Of a stretch of 64,000 bases of DNA, positions 42,939 through 53,663 are shown in pieces (the stretch's first letter is position 1; the number at the start of each line of letters is the position of its first letter). Under the pieces are notes generated by a model, which saw only the letters and a program-made list of their open reading frames with translations, did not search any database and had not been told where the DNA came from. Source of the DNA: Flaviflagellibacter sp963786225 (GTDB taxonomy: Bacteria; Pseudomonadota; Alphaproteobacteria; Rhizobiales; Methylopilaceae). Made by a program: the position numbers and the translations under genes. The stretch is taken from positions 114,105 through 178,104 of the forward strand of contig CAWAYQ010000017.1 in NCBI GenBank assembly GCA_963786225.1, given 5' to 3'.

Positions 42939-44234
42939 TCAGAGTTTGGCTAATTCGAAGGCCGCGCGCGGCCACACGACCCGGGCGACAGCCCCGGTGG
43001 CGCCGTTCTCGAAGGCGACCTTGGCCCCGGACCTTTCGAGCAAGGTTTTGGCGATGAAGACCCCAAGGCCGAGGCCCGGACGGTCCGTATCGACTCCCGC
43101 CCGTCGCCCCCGCGTGGTCAGATAGGGGTCGCCGAGCCGCGCCAGCACTTCGGGCGGAAACCCCGGCCCGTCATCCATGATGGTGACGGCGATCTCGTCG
43201 CCGTTCCAGTAAGCCGTGATCCGGACCGTCCGCCTGGCGAAATCGACCGCGTTCTCGACAAGATTGCCGAGCCCGTAAAGTACACCCGGGTTGCGCCGCC
43301 CAACCGGCTCCTTCGTGTCGCCCTTGGGCGCGTCGATCTCAATGGAGACGCCGAATTCGCGATGCGGCGCAACGACATCCTCAAGGAGATGGCGGATCGT
43401 CATCTCGGTATGCGGGGCGTCGTCCTCGTGCAGCGAGGTCAGTTTTTGAAGAATTTCGCGGCAGCGGTCGACCTGTTCGCGGAGCAGAATCACGTCGTCC
43501 TTGAGGGGGCCGTCCGACACCGCCCTTTCGATCTCGCGCGCGACCAGCCGGATCGTCGCCAGTGGCGTTCCGAGTTCGTGGGCGGCGGCGGCGGCGAGAC
43601 CGTCGAGCGCCGACATGTGCTGCTCGCGGGCCAGTACCAGTTCGGTCGCCGACAGCGCCTCGGACAGCTGGCGGCCTTCGTCGGCGACACGCCAGGCGTA
43701 GATCCCGATGAAACCCAGCGCGAGCGAGATCGCCGCCCACATTCCGGTGACGTAAAGCGCCGGCACGTGAAACGCCGCGCCCGGCCAGGGCAGCGGCATA
43801 TGAAGCACCGCAAGCAGGCTGACGCAGATGAAGGCGAGGATGCCGAGAATGGTCGTCGGCAGCGGCGGCAGGCTGGTCGCGGAAATCAGGACCGGCGCGA
43901 GAAACAGCATCGCAAACGGATTTTCGAGTCCCCCGGTCAGCGCCAGCAGGGCCGCGAGCTGAACGATGTCGAACCCGAGAAGCAGGGCCGCGCGCCGCGT
44001 CTCGAGCCGTTCGGTGACCGGGTAGAGCAGGCGCAGCATGATGTTGAGGCCGGCGGACATTGCGATCGCGGTGAGGCAGGCCGCGAACGGAAGCGCAACG
44101 CCAAGGCCGAAGTAGACGCCCAGCACCGCAACGCTCTGGCCGACGACCGCGAGCCAGCGCAACCGGATCAGGGTGTCGAGCCTTAGCCGGTAGGCGGGGG
44201 AAAATGTGGGTTCGCGCGCGATGACCTGAGGCAT
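42939..44234 (-). CDS. regB: RegB/ActS/PrrB family redox sensor histidine kinase
   Basis: A 431-residue kinase with six N-terminal transmembrane helices. The quinone-site motif GGLENPF (about 100-106) matches the GGxxNPF box of RegB. The H-box AAAAHELGTPLATIRLVARE (about 214-233) and HATPase (NLVENAVDFA, MDDGPGFPPEV, GLGLGVFIAKTLL) are intact. With RegA it senses the redox state of the quinone pool and controls respiration, carbon and nitrogen fixation genes. The redox cysteine of the linker, near the H-box in typical RegB proteins, is not evident. Confidence 0.93.
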   Translation of the reverse strand: MPQVIAREPTFSPAYRLRLDTLIRLRWLAVVGQSVAVLGVYFGLGVALPFAACLTAIAMSAGLNIMLRLLYPVTERLETRRAALLLGFDIVQLAALLALTGGLENPFAMLFLAPVLISATSLPPLPTTILGILAFICVSLLAVLHMPLPWPGAAFHVPALYVTGMWAAISLALGFIGIYAWRVADEGRQLSEALSATELVLAREQHMSALDGLAAAAAHELGTPLATIRLVAREIERAVSDGPLKDDVILLREQVDRCREILQKLTSLHEDDAPHTEMTIRHLLEDVVAPHREFGVSIEIDAPKGDTKEPVGRRNPGVLYGLGNLVENAVDFARRTVRITAYWNGDEIAVTIMDDGPGFPPEVLARLGDPYLTTRGRRAGVDTDRPGLGLGVFIAKTLLERSGAKVAFENGATGAVARVVWPRAAFELAKL

Positions 44235-44338
44235 AGCTTTCCTTAGCCCAAGCCGGGGCGGCTGAGAAACATGCTCTCGGCCTCGAAATCCGCACGAGAT
44301 GGGCCTAGATAGCCTCCGCGCAGCAAAACTTCCGGCTC

Positions 44339-45101
44339 ATGTCCGTTTCCTCTCCCGCCATCGAGGTCGAAAACCTCGTCAAGATCTACAACGGCACCGC
44401 GGCGGTCGACGGCGTGAGCCTGTCGATTCCGGCGGGCGCCATTGTCGGCCTGCTCGGCGGCAACGGCGCGGGCAAGACGACGACCATCTCCTCGATCATG
44501 GGCCTTGTCCGTCCTACCTCGGGCACGGTGCGCGTCCTTGACGCCGACATGAACCGCGACCGCCATCGCGTCCTGCATCGGATGAATTTCGAGAGCCCCT
44601 ATGTCGATCTTCCGGGACGGCTCACCGTGCGCCAGAACCTTCTCACCTTTGCCCGCCTGTACGGCCTGCCGGACCCGTACGCCCGCGTCCGGCAGCTCGC
44701 GGACGAACTTGAACTCGGCGAGTTCTTCGACCGCCCGACCGGCAAGCTTTCCGCCGGGCAGAAGACGCGTGTCGCGCTGGCGAAAGCCCTCGTCAACGAT
44801 CCCGAAGTTCTCCTGCTCGACGAGCCGACCGCCTCGCTGGATCCCGACACCGCGGCCTGGATCCGCGACCGCATCGCGCATCACCGCGAGAAAGGGCGCA
44901 ACCGTGCTTCTCGCTTCGCACAATATGCGCGAGGTCGAACGATTGTGCGATCGCGTGGTCTTCATGCGGCGCGGCAAGGTGGTGGCCGACGCAACGCCCT
45001 CCGAGCTTCTGGAACGCTACGGCCGCGACACGATGGAAGACGTCTTCATCGATGTTGCCCGTGGACAGAAGGCGAGGGCGCTTCTCGAGGACGTGCTGTG
45101 A
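44339..45101 (+). pseudogene. ABC-2 exporter ATP-binding subunit with a one-base frameshift
   Basis: The first about 185 codons are an intact ATPase: Walker A GLLGGNGAGKTTTISS, signature KLSAGQKTRVALAKAL, Walker B VLLLDEPTASLDPD. At about 44895 one extra G shifts the frame; homology resumes as GATVLLASHNMREVERLCDR (H-loop His) and runs to LLEDVL with a GTGA overlap to the permease. The shifted frame happens to stay open into the permease, giving an artificial 525-codon reading frame. A consensus error at the G run is the simplest explanation; if real, the H-loop is lost. Confidence 0.82.
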
Positions 45102-45916
45102 GCGCGCCGATTCCCTATATCGCGTTTTCCCCGACGCGCATCGGCGCGATGGTCGCGCGGCAATGGTATGTACTTCGCTCGTCCTGGCCGCGGCTTCTCG
45201 AAATATTCTATTGGCCGGCAGTGTCGATGCTGACCTGGGGATTTCTGCAGGTCTATGTCGGGCAGGCCTCCGGGAAAGTGGCGCTCGCCGCGGGAACTTT
45301 GCTCGGTGCGGTCCTCTTGTGGGACATCCTGGTGCGCGGCGGCCTCGGTTTCTCCATCTCCTTTCTGGAGGAGATGTGGGCCAAGAACATGGGCAATCTG
45401 ATGATGAGCCCGCTGACGCCGTTCGAGTTCGTCCTCTCGCTCGCGGCAATGAGCGTGATTCGCCTGATGATCGGTCTCGTTCCCGTTTCGCTGATCGCGA
45501 TCGTCCTGTTCGGCTTCAACATCTGGAGCTTCGGCTTTCCGCTGATCTTCTTTTTCGTCAACCTCATTTTCATGGCCTGGTCGGTGTCGCTCGTCGTCGC
45601 CGGGCTCGTTCTGCGCCACGGATTGGGCGCGGAAGGCCTCGCCTGGACCGCGATCTTCATCATGATGCCGCTTTGCGCGGTCTATTATCCGGTTGCGATC
45701 CTGCCCGAGCCGGCGCAATGGATCGCCTGGGCGCTGCCGCCGAGCTATGTGTTCGAAGGCATGCGGGCGCTTCTTATCGACCATGTTTTCCACATCGACC
45801 TGATGTTCTGGGCGCTCGGCCTCAATGCGCTCTATTTCGCGCTCTCGGTTTTCATCTTCCTGCGCCTCCTCGAAGGCGCACGTGTCGCGGGCTCGCTTCT
45901 GTCGAGCGGCGAATAG
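45098..45916 (+). CDS. ABC-2 type exporter permease
   Basis: A 272-residue membrane subunit with six helices and the ABC-2 pattern VSMLTWGFLQVYVG, FSISFLEEMWAKNMGNLMMS (the intracellular coupling segment) and VYYPVAILPEPAQWIAWALPPSYVFEGMR split over about 200-228. It partners the ATPase just upstream (GTGA overlap) and resembles NodJ-like exporters of polysaccharide or small glycoconjugates. The substrate is unknown. Confidence 0.85.
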   Translation: MSAPIPYIAFSPTRIGAMVARQWYVLRSSWPRLLEIFYWPAVSMLTWGFLQVYVGQASGKVALAAGTLLGAVLLWDILVRGGLGFSISFLEEMWAKNMGNLMMSPLTPFEFVLSLAAMSVIRLMIGLVPVSLIAIVLFGFNIWSFGFPLIFFFVNLIFMAWSVSLVVAGLVLRHGLGAEGLAWTAIFIMMPLCAVYYPVAILPEPAQWIAWALPPSYVFEGMRALLIDHVFHIDLMFWALGLNALYFALSVFIFLRLLEGARVAGSLLSSGE

Positions 45917-45958
45917 AAGCTTGATTTTCTCGGATCTATTCCTGATATGCGGGGCGAC

Positions 45959-46528
45959 ATGCAAAACAGCGACATCAACGACCCGTCCGAAGCCGAAACC
46001 GCGCCGGACGTGGCGGCACCCGAGGCCCCGGACGCGCTTGCGCGCCTTGAAGCCGAGAATGCGGAACTGAAAGACCGCGCGCTCCGCAATCTGGCCGAGA
46101 TGGAGAACCTCCGTAAGCGCACCGAGCGCGAGGTCGCGGATTCCCGCGCCTATGCGGTGACGGCCTTCGCGCGCGATCTTCTCTCGGTCGCCGACAATCT
46201 GGCGCGGGCGCTGACCGCCGTCCCGGAGGGCGAGGAAAACGCCGCTCTCAAGGCTCTCACTGAAGGTGTCGGACTGACGGGCCGCGAGCTCGAATCCACG
46301 TTCGCGAAGCACGGCGTGACCAAGATCGAGCCGCAGGCCGGCGAGAAGTTCGACCCGAATCTGCATCAGGCCATGTTCGAGGTGCCGGATCCGTCGCAGC
46401 CGAGCGGCATCGTGGTTCAGATCGTTCAGCCCGGCTTTGCCATCTCCGGCCGCCTGCTTCGCCCGGCACTTGTCGGCGTGTCCAAGGGCGGGCCGAAGCC
46501 GGATATCGGCCTCGACCGCAAGGCCTGA
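45959..46528 (+). CDS. grpE: Nucleotide exchange factor GrpE
   Basis: A 189-residue cochaperone that releases ADP from DnaK. An acidic leader is followed by a long coiled coil (DALARLEAENAELKDRALRN, LAEMENLRKRTEREVADS) and the C-terminal beta domain (FDPNLHQAMFEVPD, IVQIVQPGFAISGRLLRPAL in part). An in-frame ATG 12 bp earlier is the alternative start; the chosen ATG has GCGGGG five bases before it. hrcA is not adjacent. dnaK lies 2 kb downstream on the same strand. Confidence 0.93.
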   Translation: MQNSDINDPSEAETAPDVAAPEAPDALARLEAENAELKDRALRNLAEMENLRKRTEREVADSRAYAVTAFARDLLSVADNLARALTAVPEGEENAALKALTEGVGLTGRELESTFAKHGVTKIEPQAGEKFDPNLHQAMFEVPDPSQPSGIVVQIVQPGFAISGRLLRPALVGVSKGGPKPDIGLDRKA

Positions 46529-46636
46529 ACTTTAGCAATCCGGTTAACTTGGCGGAAAGCCTGCCAGATTTTCCTATGGACCATTGCGTACCGACGTTGT
46601 TGTCTCCTTGGGGCAGGCAATGTTCGAGGTGCGTCA

Positions 46637-46888
46637 ATGCCTCAGTTCCATTTGCGGGCCAAGCCGCATCCTGACGAGGTTTCGGTCGCGATCGGCGGCA
46701 ACGGCGTCACGGCAACGGTTCGTCCGCCGGATCATGCCCGTCTGGATTTCGACCCCCGCGACCTCAGGCTTGCGACCGCGCTGCATTATGCCGGAGCCAT
46801 CGCCGAACGGCTCGGCACCGATGTCAGCATTCTCGACGACAGCGACACGATTTACTTCATCGAAGACAGCCTCATCCCGGCGGAGTGA
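46637..46888 (+). CDS. Hypothetical protein
   Basis: An 83-residue protein (MPQFHLRAKPHPDEVSVAIG onward) with a beta-strand-rich first half and a helix LRLATALHYAGAIAERLG. The acidic end ILDDSDTIYFIEDSLIP is distinctive, but I recognise no family. It is convergent with alkB and overlaps its 3' end by 17 bp. Coding character is good. Confidence 0.6.
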   Translation: MPQFHLRAKPHPDEVSVAIGGNGVTATVRPPDHARLDFDPRDLRLATALHYAGAIAERLGTDVSILDDSDTIYFIEDSLIPAE

Positions 46889-47501
46889 CCCGGCGGAGCG
46901 TGAGGTTGATCCGCCCGCCTTGCGGGAACAGCGTACTCGACTGCGCGATCACGCGATCGACGCCGTGAAAGGCGAGCCGCGATGCCCCGCCCAGCACGAA
47001 AGCATCGCCGCTCTGAAGCTTTACGGAGCTTGTCCTGTCCCTACGATCCGTTCCGCCGACACGGAACACCGCCGTATCGCCGAGCGATAGCGAGACCACC
47101 GGCGCGTCGAAATCCCCCTCGTCCTTGTCCTGATGCAGCCCCATCTTCGCGCCGTCGCCATACCAGTTGACGAGGCAGGCTTCGGGCGGGTGCGGATAGT
47201 CCGCAAGCTGCTGCCACGCATTCAGCACCGCCGGTGGGAAGTCCGGCCACGGCCTTCCCGTATCCGGGTGCAGCCCCTGATAGCGGTAGCCCGCGATATC
47301 CGACACCCAGCCGAGCGGGCCGAGATTGGTCATTTTTACCGAGAACGGCTTGCCTGTCCGCGGCATGCGCGGCTGGAACAGGGGCGCCTCGTGCAGCAGC
47401 TTGCGCAGCTCGGCCACCAGGGTCTCCTGGGCCTCCCGGTCAAGAAAACCCGGGACGTAGAGCGCGCCGGGCGCGAGAGCGACTGCTTTTTGTTTTATCA
47501 C
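46872..47501 (-). CDS. alkB: AlkB-family DNA dealkylase
   Basis: A 209-residue Fe(II)/2-oxoglutarate dioxygenase that removes methyl groups from 1-methyladenine and 3-methylcytosine in DNA or RNA. The metal ligands are His and Asp in GLHQDKDE (near 131) and the distal His in LAFHGVDRV (near 181); the 2-oxoglutarate arginine is in RINLTLRRV (near 196). Substrate-site residues NWYGDGAKMG precede the HxD. Single gene; no Ada regulator is nearby. Confidence 0.93.
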   Translation of the reverse strand: MIKQKAVALAPGALYVPGFLDREAQETLVAELRKLLHEAPLFQPRMPRTGKPFSVKMTNLGPLGWVSDIAGYRYQGLHPDTGRPWPDFPPAVLNAWQQLADYPHPPEACLVNWYGDGAKMGLHQDKDEGDFDAPVVSLSLGDTAVFRVGGTDRRDRTSSVKLQSGDAFVLGGASRLAFHGVDRVIAQSSTLFPQGGRINLTLRRVTPPG

Positions 47502-47582
47502 AAGAGCGAAACCCTATTGCCGTAACACGTTGGCGGGTCTCATCTTAGAGACAGGGTGCACCAGACGCCCGGAGGAAACGCG

Positions 47583-47804
47583 ATGAGCCAATATGTGGTG
47601 AAGAGCCTGTCCGTCGATCTCGTCGACAATTCGGCCTCGGTCTGCATGACATGCAACGCGGGCAAGCAGCCGACGATCATTAATATGAAATTCCCGATCA
47701 CCGTCAGCGCGAAACAGTCGGAGACCGAGCTTCGCAGCCAGACGCGCGAGAAGATCAGGCTGGTTCTGACGCGGGCGCTCGAAAGCATCGACGCGGACGT
47801 CTGA
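47583..47804 (+). CDS. Hypothetical protein with CxxC motif
   Basis: A 73-residue protein starting MSQYVVKSLSVDLVDN with a CMTCNAGKQP motif and a basic C-terminal helix (RSQTREKIRLVLTRALES). The ATG has CGGAGGAA upstream; the nine-residue extension of the frame is not used. The codons for IDADV and the stop are followed by an imperfect duplicate (ATCGACGCGAACGCCTGAAAA), a small tandem duplication of the 3' end. Family unknown. Confidence 0.6.
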   Translation: MSQYVVKSLSVDLVDNSASVCMTCNAGKQPTIINMKFPITVSAKQSETELRSQTREKIRLVLTRALESIDADV

Positions 47805-47831
47805 AAATCGACGCGAACGCCTGAAAAGTGA

Positions 47832-47864
47832 GGCCGCCGGTTGCGCCGGCGGCCATGTTTTGTT
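47832..47864. terminator. Bidirectional terminator between convergent genes
   Basis: GGCCGCCGG, loop TTGCG, CCGGCGGCC, then ATGTTTTGTT. It separates the CxxC protein gene from the convergent glycine-rich membrane protein gene. Confidence 0.75.
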
Positions 47865-48163
47865 CAGGCTGCGGCCTTGTTCTTGATCGCGCCGATGATC
47901 GCGGTCAGCACGAGACCGGCGACACCACCGCCGACCGCCTGGCTGGCAAGCGCGGCCACGTCCACCCCGCCACCTTCCGCGGCCCGGAGAAGGCCCGGCA
48001 GCAGCGTTTGCAAGAGATAACCGCCGCCAACGCCGCCGATCGCGCCGACGATCGAGTTCGCAAGCGTACCAAGGCTCAGATTCTTCATGATGGAGCCGGC
48101 GGCATTGCCGCCCGCGGCGCCCGCGATGAGTTGAACGATGAGGTTGAGAAGGGTAGCCGACAT
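47864..48163 (-). CDS. Gly/Ala-rich hydrophobic hypothetical protein
   Basis: A 99-residue protein with three glycine-zipper-like hydrophobic segments (LIAGAAGGNAAGSIM, GAIGGVGGGYLLQTLLPGLL, AVGGGVAGLVLTAIIGAIKN). It looks like a small inner-membrane or membrane-associated protein, of a type common in Hyphomicrobiales, with no known function. GGGAGGTCC before the ATG on the minus strand is a good ribosome site. It is divergent from dnaK. Confidence 0.7.
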   Translation of the reverse strand: MSATLLNLIVQLIAGAAGGNAAGSIMKNLSLGTLANSIVGAIGGVGGGYLLQTLLPGLLRAAEGGGVDVAALASQAVGGGVAGLVLTAIIGAIKNKAAA

Positions 48164-48317
48164 GGGGACCTCCCAATTCGCCCCTTTATCGAGGACGCCC
48201 GCTCGGGGCTTGAGCGGCTGCCATTGCCCTCAAGGGTAGTCTACCAGATCGCCCTGGGAAGGCGACGGCCCCGGAAGGGGTTTAAACACGGCATTCAACA
48301 AAGGCGTGATGCTCCGC

Positions 48318-48346
48318 CTTGCGGCTCAAAAACCCCCCTCTTATAT
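48318..48346 (+). promoter_or_regulatory. RpoH (sigma-32) type promoter of dnaK
   Basis: A -35 CTTGCG and -10 CTTATAT with a 16-bp spacer rich in C (CCCCCC before the -10) match the alphaproteobacterial heat-shock promoter pattern. It would give a dnaK leader of about 130 nt. Confidence 0.6.
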
Positions 48347-48357
48347 AGCCGCCAACG

Positions 48358-48375
48358 CCACATTTTCGAATGTGG
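48358..48375 (+). promoter_or_regulatory. UUCG-capped hairpin in the dnaK leader
   Basis: CCACATT, TTCG, AATGTGG forms a perfect 7-bp stem with the very stable UUCG tetraloop, right at the predicted 5' end of the dnaK transcript. It could protect the mRNA 5' end. No T run follows, so it is not a terminator. Confidence 0.5.
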
Positions 48376-48482
48376 ATTTCCAAGGAGACCGCTGCCCGAC
48401 CAACCGGACGGGACGGCCTTGAACCGGGGCGCCTTTTTTCGGGTCCCAACCGGTCTCGCTGAAACGAAGGGGATGTAAAGTC

Positions 48483-50396
<1,914 letters not shown>

Positions 50397-50475
50397 TTTC
50401 CCGCCGGGACTGGACCATGGCCCTCCGCTTGCACCGCGATCACAGGACCGGACAGACGGAGCGGCTTCTTCAAAA

Positions 50476-50526
50476 GCCTCGTCCTTTGAGCGGCGTCATG
50501 CGCCTTCGGGACGAGGTTTCTTTTTT
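50476..50526 (+). terminator. Terminator in the dnaK-dnaJ gap
   Basis: GCCTCGTCC pairs with GGACGAGG (50509-50516) around an inner GGCG/CGCC helix, followed by TTTCTTTTTT. It ends only 16 bp before the dnaJ start, so partial read-through would set a DnaK excess over DnaJ. Confidence 0.72.
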
Positions 50527-50541
50527 GGGCTGGTGTGACTG

Positions 50542-51672
50542 ATGGGAAAACGCTGCTTTTACGAGACGCTCGGCGTGGACCGCTCCGCCAAGGACGGCGA
50601 GTTGAAATCCGCGTTCCGGAAAATGGCGATGGAATGCCATCCCGACCGCAACCCCGGCGACCACAGCGCCGAAGCACGGTTCAAGGAAATCAACGCCGCC
50701 TATGAGGCCCTGAAAGACCCGCAGAAGCGCGCGGCCTATGACCGGTTCGGCCATGCCGCGTTCGAGAACGGCGGCGGAGCGGGCTTCAATCAGGATTTCG
50801 GCGCGGGAATGGCCGATATTTTCGAAAGCATGTTCGGCGACATCATGGGCCGCCGCGGCCGGGGCGGCGGCGCGGCCGGGCGCGAACGCGGCGCCGATCT
50901 CCGCTACAATATGGAGATCACGCTCGAAGACGCTTTCTCCGGCAAGGTCGCGCAGGTTCGCATGCCGACACCCGTCACGTGCGAGCAATGCGGCGGTTCG
51001 GGCGCCAAGCCCGGTTCCAAGCCCCATGCCTGCCAGACATGCGGCGGCCAGGGCAAAATCCGCTCGACGCAGGGCTTCTTCCTGATGGAGCGCACCTGCC
51101 CGGCCTGCCAGGGTCGCGGCGAGGTCGTCGACGATCCCTGTTCCGCCTGCTCGGGCGCGGGGCGCGTCACACGCGAACGCACGCTTCAGGTCAATATTCC
51201 GCCGGGCGTCGAGGAAGGCACCCGCATTCGCCTCGCGGGCGAAGGGGAAGCCGGCATGCGCGGCGGCCCTTCGGGCGATCTCTACATCTTCCTGTCGATC
51301 GCCCCGCACGGCTTTTTCCAGCGCGACGGCGCCGATCTCTACTGCCGAGTTCCGGTTGCAATGACCGAAGCCGCACTCGGTGCCGAGATCGAGGTGCCCA
51401 CAATCTCGGGTGGGCGCGAGAAGGTGAAGATTTCCGACGGCACCCAGTCCGGCAAGCAGTTCCGGATCAAAGGAAAGGGCATGCCGGTCTTGCGTTCGCG
51501 CGAAATCGGCGATCTTTATATCCAGGTCGATGTCGAGATCCCGAAGAATCTCACGAAGCGCCAGCGCGAACTGCTCGAAGAATTCCGGCAGGCCTCCAAC
51601 GAGGCCAATCATCCTGATGCGACCGGCTTCTTCGCGCGCGTAAAAGATCTGTTCGGCGCGCGGGAAGCTTGA
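50542..51672 (+). CDS. dnaJ: Chaperone protein DnaJ (Hsp40)
   Basis: A 376-residue type I J-protein. The J domain (1-70) has the HPD tripeptide in ECHPDRNPGD, followed by a G/F-rich linker and four zinc-binding repeats CEQCGGSG, CQTCGGQG, CPACQGRG and CSACSGAG (about 150-215), then the C-terminal beta domains. It stimulates DnaK ATPase and delivers substrates. The ATG lacks a strong Shine-Dalgarno (GGGCTGGTG), and the terminator-like hairpin sits directly before it, suggesting lower expression than DnaK. Confidence 0.96.
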   Translation: MGKRCFYETLGVDRSAKDGELKSAFRKMAMECHPDRNPGDHSAEARFKEINAAYEALKDPQKRAAYDRFGHAAFENGGGAGFNQDFGAGMADIFESMFGDIMGRRGRGGGAAGRERGADLRYNMEITLEDAFSGKVAQVRMPTPVTCEQCGGSGAKPGSKPHACQTCGGQGKIRSTQGFFLMERTCPACQGRGEVVDDPCSACSGAGRVTRERTLQVNIPPGVEEGTRIRLAGEGEAGMRGGPSGDLYIFLSIAPHGFFQRDGADLYCRVPVAMTEAALGAEIEVPTISGGREKVKISDGTQSGKQFRIKGKGMPVLRSREIGDLYIQVDVEIPKNLTKRQRELLEEFRQASNEANHPDATGFFARVKDLFGAREA

Positions 51673-51737
51673 GAGTATAAGACAATACCGGGACGGCTGT
51701 TCGGCTGCCTGTCACAGAGTACGCTTATCGAGACCGC

Positions 51738-52352
51738 ATGAACCGTCCCGCGCCCCTCGTCGAACGCCTGAAAAAGAAGCCGGAACTCCGAGACGAAGCC
51801 CGCTTCATTCGATCCTGGATCGAAAAGCCGCTCATCACCGGCGCCGTCAGCCCGTCGGGCAAGGCTTTGGCCAGGATGATGGCGAAGCCGGTCGATCCCG
51901 CAATGCCCGGACAGGTTCTGGAGATCGGCCCCGGCACGGGTCCCGTGACCGAAGCTCTGATCGAACGCGGCATTGACGAGGAACGCCTTGTCCTTCTCGA
52001 ATTCAATCCCGGTTTCGTGACGCTTCTGCGCCAGCGCTTTCCGCGCGCGACGGTGCTCCAGGGCGACGCCTATGACGTGATCGGCCTGACGCAGGGTGCG
52101 CTCACCGGGCCCGTCGCGGGTGTGATATCGAGCCTGCCGCTCCTGACGAAACCCGTCCCGCGCCGCGCCAAGTTCCTCAACGACTGCTTCTCGCTCGCTC
52201 TGCCGGGCGCGCCGTTCTGCCAGTTCACCTATATGGTCGCGCCGCCGATCCCGCTGTTCGCCATCGGCGATACCCATGCGTCGGGCAGCCCGCTTGTCTG
52301 GCGCAATGTTCCGCCGGCGCGCGTCTGGACGTATCGCCGCCCCGCGCACTGA
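51738..52352 (+). CDS. pmtA: Phospholipid N-methyltransferase PmtA
   Basis: A 204-residue SAM-dependent methyltransferase related to rRNA dimethylases that converts phosphatidylethanolamine towards phosphatidylcholine. It has the typical FIRSWIEKPLITGAVSPSGK (about 24-43), SAM motif VLEIGPGTGPVTEALI near 61 and the SSLPLL segment near 128 in the NPPF-like position. Phosphatidylcholine synthesis by PmtA is widespread in Rhizobiales. Downstream genes follow closely on the same strand. Confidence 0.88.
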   Translation: MNRPAPLVERLKKKPELRDEARFIRSWIEKPLITGAVSPSGKALARMMAKPVDPAMPGQVLEIGPGTGPVTEALIERGIDEERLVLLEFNPGFVTLLRQRFPRATVLQGDAYDVIGLTQGALTGPVAGVISSLPLLTKPVPRRAKFLNDCFSLALPGAPFCQFTYMVAPPIPLFAIGDTHASGSPLVWRNVPPARVWTYRRPAH

Positions 52353-52360
52353 GGCAGACC

Positions 52361-52924
52361 ATGACCGAGCCGAAGATCCTCGTCTTCGCCGGAAGCATCC
52401 GCGCAGGCTCTCTGAACGAGACGCTCGCGGCCTATGCCGCGCGCCAGCTCCGCGCGCTCGGCGCCGAGGTCAGCCATATCAGCCTCAAGGACTTCCGGAT
52501 GCCGCTTTACGACGGCGATCTGGAAGCGAGCGATGGCCCGCCCGAGGCTGCGAAGCAGCTCTGCGCGCTGATCTACGAACACCAGGGCGTCTTCATCGCC
52601 GGCCCCGAATACAACGCCTCCATCACCCCGCTCACGAAGAACACGCTCGACTGGGTGTCGCGCGTCGAACGCGGCAAGGTTTTCTTGAACCGCGTCTTCG
52701 CGCTCGGCGGAGCGTCCAACGGCAGACTCGGCGCCTATCGCAGCCTGATGGCGACGCGCCAGGTCCTGGAACTCGGCTGCACGGCCTTCGTGCAGCCCGA
52801 AATGATTTCCGTGCCGCAGGCCTCCAAGGCCTACGATGCGAACGGCGATCTCACCGAAGCGGCGCAAAAGACGGCGCGCCGCGCGCTCGATGCGCTCCAC
52901 GCCAATGCTCGGCGGTATCTGTGA
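52361..52924 (+). CDS. NADPH-dependent FMN reductase
   Basis: A 187-residue flavodoxin-like reductase (ArsH/YieF/ChrR group). The FMN phosphate loop is VFAGSIRAGSLNETLAAYAA (about 7-26), with the GPEYNASITPLTKNTLDWVS segment near 86 that contacts flavin. Family members reduce quinones, azo dyes or chromate. It starts 9 bp after pmtA and overlaps pyrF by four bases, indicating one operon. Confidence 0.87.
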   Translation: MTEPKILVFAGSIRAGSLNETLAAYAARQLRALGAEVSHISLKDFRMPLYDGDLEASDGPPEAAKQLCALIYEHQGVFIAGPEYNASITPLTKNTLDWVSRVERGKVFLNRVFALGGASNGRLGAYRSLMATRQVLELGCTAFVQPEMISVPQASKAYDANGDLTEAAQKTARRALDALHANARRYL

Positions 52925-53637
52925 GCGGCCGGGCAAAAACCCTGGCCGATCCCCGCGACCGGCTGATCGTCGCGCTCGATCTTTCCGACGCGATTGAGGC
53001 CGAGCGCATGGCGCGACGTCTCGGCGACAGCGTGAGTTTCTACAAGATCGGCTACGAGCTCGGCTTCGCGGGCGGTCTCGCACTCGCCGAAAAGCTCGCG
53101 GGCGAAGGCAAGAAGATCTTTCTCGACTTCAAGCTCCATGACATCGGCAACACGGTCGAGCGGGGCGTCGCCTCGCTGGCGAAGACCGGCGCGACCTTCC
53201 TCACGGTCCACGCCTACCCGCAGACCATGCGCGCCGCGGTCGACGGGCGCGGCGACACCGCTCTGAAGCTCCTCGCCGTCACCGCGCTTACCTCCTATGA
53301 CGACGCCGATGCCGCGGAGGCCGGCTATGCATTCGCGATCCGCGACCTCGTCCGCCTTCGCGCCGAACAGGCGCGCACGATCGGTATGGACGGCGTGGTC
53401 TGCTCGGCGGCGGAGACCGGCCTCGTACGCGACGTCGCCGGCCCCAATCTGGCGATCGTGACCCCCGGCATTCGTCCGGCCGGCAGCGCGGCGGGCGATC
53501 AGAAGCGCACGCTCACGCCGACCGAAGCCATCCGCGCCGGCGTCGATTATCTCGTCGTCGGGCGTCCGGTCATGGCCGCGTCCGATCCGAAAGCCGCAGC
53601 CGACGCCATCGTGGCCGAGATCATCGCGGCGCTGTAA
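52921..53637 (+). CDS. pyrF: Orotidine 5'-phosphate decarboxylase
   Basis: A 238-residue enzyme for the last step of UMP synthesis. Active-site motifs are LIVALDLSD (about 16-24), the catalytic DFKLHDIGNTVERG near 70 (Asp-x-Lys-x-x-Asp array) and VVGRPVMAASDP near 213. The GTG start overlaps the upstream stop (GTGA). The related long frame covering both genes is a shadow. Typical bacterial type I length. Confidence 0.95.
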   Translation: MSGRAKTLADPRDRLIVALDLSDAIEAERMARRLGDSVSFYKIGYELGFAGGLALAEKLAGEGKKIFLDFKLHDIGNTVERGVASLAKTGATFLTVHAYPQTMRAAVDGRGDTALKLLAVTALTSYDDADAAEAGYAFAIRDLVRLRAEQARTIGMDGVVCSAAETGLVRDVAGPNLAIVTPGIRPAGSAAGDQKRTLTPTEAIRAGVDYLVVGRPVMAASDPKAAADAIVAEIIAAL

Positions 53638-53663
53638 GAACACCAATCTCAACGGAGGACGTC

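Noticed and set aside
52276..53637. A 453-codon frame that includes PyrF
   Set aside because: Its first 215 codons are an out-of-frame shadow of the FMN reductase gene; only the part from 52921 is PyrF.
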